A model generated the notes under the pieces. That model did no database searches and had not been told where the DNA came from. It worked only from the letters and a program-made list of their open reading frames with translations. From assembly GCA_017549765.1 (NCBI GenBank), contig JAFYNM010000006.1:1-64000 (forward strand): 64,000 bases of DNA, read 5' to 3'. Below, in pieces: positions 56,603 through 64,000 of the stretch. Within the stretch, counting starts at the first letter, position 1; every line of letters begins with the position of its first letter. The position numbers and the translations under genes are program-made. The DNA is from Bacteroidales bacterium. Lineage in GTDB: Bacteria; Bacteroidota; Bacteroidia; Bacteroidales; WCHB1-69.

Positions 56603-56658
56603 GTTGCGTTGGCAACGCAACAGACGGGACGGTTGCAAAGTTGCGTTAGCAACGCAAC
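56603..56658. repeat. GTTGCGTT palindromes directly after the RAYT gene
   Basis: Two 19-base palindromes (56603-56621 and 56640-56658) begin 8 bases after the RAYT stop. The first is identical to the first one inside the gene; the second has AGC at its centre. Confidence 0.88.
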
Positions 56659-56673
56659 ATACTAAACGGCAGG

Positions 56674-57153
56674 TTACTTTTTACTCTGCACCCCCTCTCG
56701 TATTCCTGCGACTGTGGTTGTTGCGCAGACCAACGCCGCGCTATATTTCACATCGATGACAGACAACGTCAGCGGGAAGACAAATAGCAACGCGCCGGTG
56801 ACTTTGTTCAGGATGCTGTGATCGGCTAAGAACTGCTTTCGAACGACATAGCTGTAAACGATATTGAAAACCTTGATGCAGGCGATGAGGCCGACCCAGA
56901 CGTAAATCCAAATGGGGAGATGTAAGACCGGCAGCAATTTGACCAAACAGACCACAACGAAGAGGGTGTCCGCCACAGTGTCTAATTTCGAGCCGAACTT
57001 GCTGACCGTGTTCGTCTTGCGCGCAACCCACCCGTCAACCATATCGGAAACGCCCGCGGTGATGTAGAGTACGTAAAACACCGGGGACAACGCCGCGCAG
57101 AACAAGAGGGCAACGCTGCAGAGGATGCGGAAAGCGGAGATGAGATTGGCCAT
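56674..57153 (-). CDS. CDP-alcohol phosphatidyltransferase family protein
   Basis: A 159-residue integral membrane enzyme that transfers a phosphatidyl group from CDP-diacylglycerol to an alcohol. The diagnostic motif DG-x2-AR-x8-G-x3-D-x3-D is complete as DGWVARKTNT, then KFGSKLDTVAD near residue 40. Four to five transmembrane helices follow (TLFVVVCLVKLLPVLHLPIW, YVWVGLIACIKVFNIVYSYV, VTGALLFVFPLTLSVIDV). The acceptor (for example glycerol phosphate or inositol) cannot be read. The start is MANLISAFRIL; the small truncated ORF lies just upstream on the same strand. Confidence 0.92.
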   Translation of the reverse strand: MANLISAFRILCSVALLFCAALSPVFYVLYITAGVSDMVDGWVARKTNTVSKFGSKLDTVADTLFVVVCLVKLLPVLHLPIWIYVWVGLIACIKVFNIVYSYVVRKQFLADHSILNKVTGALLFVFPLTLSVIDVKYSAALVCATTTVAGIREGVQSKK

Positions 57154-57158
57154 GGCAA

Positions 57159-57296
57159 TTAGCTGTTTGCCCGCAGCAACTCTAACAGTGACTCGCCGCC
57201 CCACCCTGCGCCCGTAGGGTCAATCCACATCATTATTGCACCGCCTATCGCGCCGATGCCGATGAAAAGGGGCAGGATTTTTTCGAGTCTTACCAT
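57159..57296 (-). pseudogene. Truncated N-terminal piece of a membrane protein, or small ORF
   Basis: A 45-residue frame with a hydrophobic segment (ILPLFIGIGAIGGAIMMWID) then PTGAGWGGESLLELLRANS and a stop. The pattern of a helix with GIGAIGGAxMMWIDP followed by a G-rich loop looks like the first 45 residues of a larger integral membrane protein rather than a complete one. It could be a decayed gene or a functional small membrane protein. It is 5 bp upstream of the CDP-alcohol phosphatidyltransferase gene and 18 bp downstream of the three-hairpin element. Confidence 0.5.
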
Positions 57297-57314
57297 ATTT
57301 TTCTATTTCTGAAG

Positions 57315-57387
57315 CCCCACACTGCGCTTTGCTTGTGTGGGGTTAATTGCACTTCGTGCGTTTTGCCTCTCCGAGGCTGCTCAAGGA
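57315..57387 (-). repeat. Three-hairpin element, copy B
   Basis: CCCCACAC...GTGTGGGG (57315-57342), GCAC-TTC-GTGC (57349-57359) and GCCTC-TCC-GAGGC (57365-57377), then TGCTCAAGGA. It matches the element at 49.8 kb in order and spacing, with base pairs changed on both sides of each stem. On the minus strand it follows the stop of the GIN-domain gene by about 38 bases. Confidence 0.8.
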
Positions 57388-57425
57388 ATTGTATTACGGT
57401 AATAATAATCACTGTTCACTGACCA

Positions 57426-58130
57426 CTACCTCCGCGGTCTGACCGTCGAGCTACCGGATGTAGGACAGTCGATCACGGGATGACAGCCCGAGGAAATGAG
57501 ATCGTAAACGAGTGTGCTGGCGCCGCTGAGTTCCACATTCAAGAGGGTGCAAATGGTGACTTCGGCATTACTGGCGCCACTCATTTCCCCGATTACCGAT
57601 GGGACATGAAGAGCGGCGGCTTTCAGCGTGCTGGCACCGCTAAGATCAATATCCATCTTTTCCAGGCAGGAACCGTGAATGTCGGCACCTGATGCACCGC
57701 TAAGGTCAAGGTCGATCTCTTCAGCATTCACAGAGCCGTTGAAGTGGGAAGCACCACTGAGGTCAATGCCTACATCATGGCCGCTGAGTTCGCCCACAAA
57801 TGACGACGCGCCTGAAAGGTCAAGGTCTCTCAGATTGGCTGTGGCAGGAATAACCGCTTTGGCTGTGCCGTTGTACCTCGTGTTCGGCTTGAAACCGACT
57901 TGCAACTCACCGTTGATTACCTTTACGATCACTCTGTCATGAGCTAACTCGCCCACGGTGACGACCACGTCGGTCACTTCATCGCTCATTGTCACTTGGA
58001 AAGCATTGCTCACATCAAGGCCGGTAAAGGAACCGTTGATGGGATAGTTTTTAGTGGTGGGAGAACCCCAATCCTTTGTACATCCGAAGAATAAAGCACA
58101 TAATGAAAGCAGGATGATGATCTTTTTCAT
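57426..58130 (-). CDS. GIN-domain (DUF2807) lipoprotein
   Basis: A 234-residue lipoprotein (lipobox ALFFGC, Cys near residue 17) with a head-GIN autotransporter-adhesin-like domain. It begins FTGLDVSNAFQVTMSDEVTD and then has parallel beta-helix-like repeats, each of about 20 residues, containing the turn DLSGAS: RDLDLSGASSFVGE, IDLSGASHFNGS, LDLSGASGADIHG, IDLSGASTLKAA, GEMSGASNAEVTI, VELSGASTLVY. The protein is likely at the outer surface. The C-terminus ends in SSTVRPRR. A TACTTTTG box lies 29 bases upstream of the start. Confidence 0.93.
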   Translation of the reverse strand: MKKIIILLSLCALFFGCTKDWGSPTTKNYPINGSFTGLDVSNAFQVTMSDEVTDVVVTVGELAHDRVIVKVINGELQVGFKPNTRYNGTAKAVIPATANLRDLDLSGASSFVGELSGHDVGIDLSGASHFNGSVNAEEIDLDLSGASGADIHGSCLEKMDIDLSGASTLKAAALHVPSVIGEMSGASNAEVTICTLLNVELSGASTLVYDLISSGCHPVIDCPTSGSSTVRPRR

Positions 58131-58330
58131 ATCTGACTTTTTAATATTTTTCCAGCGGCAAAAGTAAACAAAATATAGGGATACGCTTATAGCAAAACGG
58201 AGAAAGCAAAAATGAAGATAAATTGTAACAAAAATTAGATCATAACGTTAAAGATTCAGCATTAATTTTGTTCATAAACAGCATCTGTCAATCTTATATA
58301 ATTTCTATCATGATAAAATTAAACGTAAAC

Positions 58331-59182
58331 ATGTTCAGTTATGTAAAGAGAATTCTCTTTGCAGCTTTTTTAATTCTTTTCATAGTCGGATGTGGTCCTA
58401 CAACCCCCAAGGAGGAAGTAGAGGTAGGCTCAGAAGAGATCTTGGAGCCATCTGAGAATAATGAAGATAACACCACTGTCGTGGACGAACCCGAAGTGAG
58501 TGTTTCCGACGAGGACATTGTGGGCTCCTCCGTAGAACCCACTGTGGGAGATTCCAACCCTTCAGAAACTGCCAAAGACTACAAAGCAATTTCCACTGTC
58601 ACCCAGGAAAAAATGACGCTTGAGGAAACGACCAAGCTGAAAATTTGGATCGGGGAAGAGAAAGAGGCTGAAAAATATCAGCCGAAAGAGAATAATAAAA
58701 TGGCTCATGACACTGTTGTTTTTTCTGCTGTCAATGCCACCTATGCACGCATCACGCCCAGCGCACCCGAGTTCGAGGTTGAGCCAAAGTCCATCATTGT
58801 ACCGATAGTCGCTACGGGCGTGGAGAAAACGTTTGTTTTAACACCGAAACAAGAGGGTACATTCCAAGTCAGCGCTGAAATAGAGCTGTTCGACAACAAG
58901 GATTGTATAGGCGTAGGAAAACCTGTAGCGTCAGGAGAGGTGATCGTGGAAGTGTCGGTGGACAACATGGGACATTTCAAGAAATTCTTAAGAAGACTGG
59001 GCAGCGAGTTCGGATCGCAATTTGAGACTTTTTTTGCAGCACTTTTGGTTATACTCTTCGGAGCACTCATCTTTGTGATTCGCAAGTTCATAAAGAAGAA
59101 AACCGACTATAACGATGACAACAACAATAAGCCGACCACTCCAACAGGCTCTCAAGACTCCGGAAGCGACCCGATAATCTAA
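58331..59182 (+). CDS. Lipoprotein with C-terminal membrane helix, unknown
   Basis: A 283-residue protein with a lipoprotein-like signal (LFIVGC, Cys near residue 19), a Glu/Ser/Thr-rich acidic linker to about residue 85, a central beta-rich domain (LKIWIGEEKEAEKY, TVVFSAVNATYARITPSAPE, ATGVEKTFVLTPKQEGTFQV), and a C-terminal transmembrane helix (FFAALLVILFGALIFVIRKF) with a cytoplasmic basic and Asn-rich tail. Lipid anchor at one end and helix at the other is unusual. Starts at earlier ATGs (58268, 58310) are in frame but lie before the likely signal start. No family is known to me. A TAATTTTG box lies about 60 bases upstream. Confidence 0.62.
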   Translation: MFSYVKRILFAAFLILFIVGCGPTTPKEEVEVGSEEILEPSENNEDNTTVVDEPEVSVSDEDIVGSSVEPTVGDSNPSETAKDYKAISTVTQEKMTLEETTKLKIWIGEEKEAEKYQPKENNKMAHDTVVFSAVNATYARITPSAPEFEVEPKSIIVPIVATGVEKTFVLTPKQEGTFQVSAEIELFDNKDCIGVGKPVASGEVIVEVSVDNMGHFKKFLRRLGSEFGSQFETFFAALLVILFGALIFVIRKFIKKKTDYNDDNNNKPTTPTGSQDSGSDPII

Positions 59183-59333
59183 GGTTACAATTCTTGCATC
59201 AAATATGGAAACACTTGCCTGGTGTTGCCACGAGTTTTAAGACACACAAGATACACAAGTAACAATTACAATTCAAAAAACTGTATTATTTGCTTGTGCA
59301 TTTTGTTTTTAGGAAAAAATCATCTCTCTCAAC

Positions 59334-60488
59334 ATGGAAAAAGAAAGAAGTATTGACCGACTAGCGCGATATATCATTATCCTTGGCACCATTGCGTTAG
59401 CTGCCGTAATTTGCTATTTTTTCAGCAGTGTGCTGGCCTACATTCTCCTGGCCTTCGTGGTCTCGCTGATTGGACAACCTGTATTGCACCTGCTTCGACG
59501 AATTAAAATCAAAGGGAAGTCGGCTCCAGACGCGGTTTTGGCCATTATCACCATCCTCGTCATCTTTGCCCTTTTGTTCCTCCTGGTCATACAGGTAATC
59601 CCCGTGGTCACCAACATCGTTGGGGAGGCTTCTTCCATGAATGCCCAGGATTCTTCCGGACGGTACAACATTATCGACCAGGTCAACGGTTGGATCATCC
59701 AAATGTTCCCGTGGGTTGGCGAAGACTTCGATGGGGTACAATTGCTCATACAGAAGATCTCTGAAGTGCTTGACTTATCTAACATTTCAGGCATACTCGG
59801 TTCGGTGGCCTCCGCCGTGGCGGGCATCGCGGTCGGACTCTTCTCTGTCATCTTCATCTCTTTCTTTTTCATTAAGGACGACACGCTTTTCGGGCGCATC
59901 ATAGGATCCTTGGTTCCTGATGCCATAGAAGAGAGAGTGAAAAAGACCATCTTGGACATTGAGCGTTTGCTCTCCCGCTATTTTATAGGACTAATTATCG
60001 AGATTCTCGGAGTGGTGGTGCTCAACGGTCTCGGGCTATGGCTCATCGCCCGCATCGGGTTCAACTACGCCTTCGGCATTGCCTTCATTGCGGGCCTGCT
60101 GAACATCATCCCTTATGTGGGACCGCTCATCGGCGAACTGATCGGCGTTGTGCTCTGCGTCATCCTGAAATACGGCGCCGGCATCGGGCTGGGAGTGAAT
60201 ATCTGGATCTTCGCCTTGATTGTCTTGTGCATCATGTTAGCCACACAGCTGGTGGATGCCTTCATCTACCAGCCGCTCATATACTCCACAAGCATCAAAG
60301 CCAGTCCATTGGAGATTTTTGTTGTGCTGCTCATCGCTGGACATATCGGCGGTGTGGTGGGTATGCTCATCGCCATTCCCGCCTATACTGTCATCCGCGT
60401 CATTGCCAGCCGCTTCTTCTATGACTTCAAACCCGTAAAACGGCTGATTCCAGATGTAGAGAATGAAAATACCGACACCTTGATCTGA
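59334..60488 (+). CDS. AI-2E family transporter (PerM-like)
   Basis: A 384-residue integral membrane protein of the AI-2E/PerM family. It has the usual layout: three N-terminal helices (YIIILGTIALAAVICYFFSS, LAYILLAFVVSLIGQPVLHL, DAVLAIITILVIFALLFLLV), a large soluble loop (about 100-170), and helices after residue 175 (GLFSVIFISFFFIKDDTLFG, IIEILGVVVLNGLGLWLIAR, FGIAFIAGLLNIIPYVGPLI, GELIGVVLCVILKYGAGIGL). The signature NIIPYVGPLIGELIGVV is present. Members export small molecules such as AI-2 or act in sodium/proton exchange; the substrate here is unknown. Confidence 0.93.
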   Translation: MEKERSIDRLARYIIILGTIALAAVICYFFSSVLAYILLAFVVSLIGQPVLHLLRRIKIKGKSAPDAVLAIITILVIFALLFLLVIQVIPVVTNIVGEASSMNAQDSSGRYNIIDQVNGWIIQMFPWVGEDFDGVQLLIQKISEVLDLSNISGILGSVASAVAGIAVGLFSVIFISFFFIKDDTLFGRIIGSLVPDAIEERVKKTILDIERLLSRYFIGLIIEILGVVVLNGLGLWLIARIGFNYAFGIAFIAGLLNIIPYVGPLIGELIGVVLCVILKYGAGIGLGVNIWIFALIVLCIMLATQLVDAFIYQPLIYSTSIKASPLEIFVVLLIAGHIGGVVGMLIAIPAYTVIRVIASRFFYDFKPVKRLIPDVENENTDTLI

Positions 60489-60540
60489 GATACGGGGGCG
60501 GGTGCTGTATTACCGAAATGCCCAGCAAACAAGGCGGTCA

Positions 60541-60556
60541 TATTTTTGTATTTTTG
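60541..60556 (+). promoter_or_regulatory. Two adjacent TATTTTTG boxes
   Basis: TATTTTTG is repeated directly, giving two overlapping choices for a -7 element about 68 and 76 bases before the next gene. Confidence 0.45.
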
Positions 60557-60623
60557 CCATCCCTGATTCTAACGGGGTATAGCTTTTCAACTTGTTGTAT
60601 ATTAAAATATTAACTACATTGTT

Positions 60624-61151
60624 ATGATGAATAAAAACAACTTTCTGGTACTAGTTTTCGCCTTATTTTCCACTACGCTGTTTCAGGCTAACGCACAAGC
60701 GCCTTACAAACACAGTGTCGGCGTAACGCTCGGCACTACCCAGGCCATCTCATACAAGACCTTTCCCTGCAACCATTTTGCCATCCAGCTGGATTTGGGT
60801 ACCAAGTATTGCTATGTGTATGGATCCCATTTGTGGTCTTTTGAGTTAGCTCCCAACTTCATGTACGAAGGACGACTCAAAGGCAACCTGTACGGACTCG
60901 TCGGACTGGGCGGAAGTATCGGCTATACATGGCGAAACTACCTGTACCTGGATTCTTATGGCATGTACGGATACACTCACCATAGCGGCAAAGGCGGAAC
61001 AAACGGCATCTTCGGTCTGGAGTATAAATTCCCTATTCCTCTTGTCCTGCAATTCGATTTCCGCCCGGGATATCGCTGCGTCTTCAATCGCTATTTTGAC
61101 GATCACTGCTTCGATTGGGGTGTGAACTTTGGGGTACGCTATACTTTTTAA
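60624..61151 (+). CDS. Outer-membrane beta-barrel-like protein, unknown
   Basis: A 175-residue exported protein with signal (VFALFSTTLFQANAQ). The mature part reads as alternating beta strands (SVGVTLGTTQAISYKTFP, NHFAIQLDLGTKYCYVYG, LYGLVGLGGSIGYTWRNYLY, GIFGLEYKFPIPLVLQFDFR) and ends in aromatic VRYTF, a typical C-terminal barrel strand. It is about the size of an eight-stranded barrel. A start one codon later is possible. It resembles the 264-residue barrel-like protein at 11.4 kb in style but is not clearly homologous. Confidence 0.72.
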   Translation: MMNKNNFLVLVFALFSTTLFQANAQAPYKHSVGVTLGTTQAISYKTFPCNHFAIQLDLGTKYCYVYGSHLWSFELAPNFMYEGRLKGNLYGLVGLGGSIGYTWRNYLYLDSYGMYGYTHHSGKGGTNGIFGLEYKFPIPLVLQFDFRPGYRCVFNRYFDDHCFDWGVNFGVRYTF

Positions 61152-61176
61152 CGCACCAAAAGCCTTGTAGTGAAGG

Positions 61177-61461
61177 CTACTTCTTCATCAATTCCCGGCG
61201 GTTTCTACCGATATAGAGGAAATAAAGAAACAGGTCTGTGGAGACCAACAAAGCATTGAAAAGATAGAGCCATATCACGATATCGTTGCTATACAACGAC
61301 TTGTGGATTATGCCAAAAATATAACCCAAGATTATTAGGGACATAAAGAGCGGACTTTTCCCAATCACCACCTTCGTTTTTAACGATTTGGCGATAGAGA
61401 CTGGCCAACTGACTGCAAAACAGAGCAGAAAAAGGACTTCCCAGATGCTGAAATTTGTCAT
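61177..61461 (-). CDS. Small membrane protein (PQ-loop-like), unknown
   Basis: A 94-residue protein with three transmembrane helices (IWEVLFLLCFAVSWPVSIAK, LFMSLIILGYIFGIIHKSLY, WLYLFNALLVSTDLFLYFLY). The SWPVSIAKSLK motif at the end of helix 1 and the size are compatible with SemiSWEET/PQ-loop half-transporters, which have three helices and act as dimers; the PQ pair itself is not exact (WP). A cytoplasmic basic tail follows (IGRNRRELMKK). It is convergent with the barrel-like gene. Confidence 0.65.
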   Translation of the reverse strand: MTNFSIWEVLFLLCFAVSWPVSIAKSLKTKVVIGKSPLFMSLIILGYIFGIIHKSLYSNDIVIWLYLFNALLVSTDLFLYFLYIGRNRRELMKK

Positions 61462-61590
61462 TCTGATAATACTTTATTGGTTGTTGTGAGCCTTAAAATT
61501 TTATTGAATTATCAACAAAGGCACTCAATGTCAAGGACTTTCACATTTTCAAGCCGCTGATGAAATTCGGCAGCAAAATTACATTTTTAA

Positions 61591-64000
<2,410 letters not shown>

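Noticed and set aside
61160..61182. AGCCTT/AAGGCT hairpin between convergent genes as a terminator
   Set aside because: Only 6 bp of stem and no T-tract; too weak to call.

Overview
The window looks like chromosomal DNA of an anaerobic member of the Bacteroidota, probably order Bacteroidales. The evidence is recurrent TAnnTTTG -7 promoter boxes without clear Shine-Dalgarno sites, Bacteroidota-type families (GIN-domain adhesin head, GgpkD-type Big_5 lipoprotein, DUF4837-like and DUF4340-like proteins, SusB-like GH97), many secreted proteins with a signal peptide ending in AQ, and HydG, the [FeFe]-hydrogenase maturase. The species cannot be named from the sequence.

Region 1 (about 1-29 kb) is mostly housekeeping. 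It holds ComF, the rpsF-rpsR-rplI operon, DprA, RibD, a YigZ/IMPACT protein, Kdo transferase, a lemA-TPM pair in which lemA carries an in-frame stop, a zinc-ribbon coiled-coil protein, Nif3, a flavin reductase, a universal stress protein, MreB, HydG with its TM1266-type partner, an endonuclease/exonuclease/phosphatase protein, a YwqK-repeat protein, GTP cyclohydrolase I, tRNA-Lys, MutS and a 2[4Fe-4S] ferredoxin. Region 2 (29-33 kb) is a redox cluster on the minus strand: SDR, polyferredoxin membrane protein, flavodoxin lipoprotein.

Region 3 (33-55 kb) is accessory and mostly on the minus strand. It has three toxin-antitoxin pairs (HicAB, a HigBA-like pair, HipAB), a YhcG/DUF1016 nuclease, a P-loop kinase, a CAT-like acetyltransferase, several GNATs, VanW, a CPCC protein, and an AT-richer block of unrecognised genes including a possible kinase-like/partner pair. 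Gene decay is visible: a symporter reduced to its two ends, and a truncated membrane ORF further on.

Region 4 (55-64 kb) has a REP-associated tyrosine transposase (RAYT) fused to a C-terminal Rossmann/DprA-like domain, with palindromes inside and directly after the gene. It also holds a CDP-alcohol phosphatidyltransferase, a GIN-domain lipoprotein, an AI-2E family transporter, and a GH97 glycosidase that runs off the window end.

The main unexplained structure is a set of palindromic repeats scattered over 38-64 kb. Three near-identical GTAGAGACG...CGTCTCTAC palindromes sit inside unrelated genes, always in the one frame that stays open, and two further GTAG...CTAC hairpins are intergenic. 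GTAG is the tetranucleotide associated with REP elements mobilised by RAYTs, so the RAYT at 55.5 kb is a candidate driver. Separately, a three-hairpin element occurs twice with compensatory base changes in all three stems, which suggests a structured RNA or DNA element.
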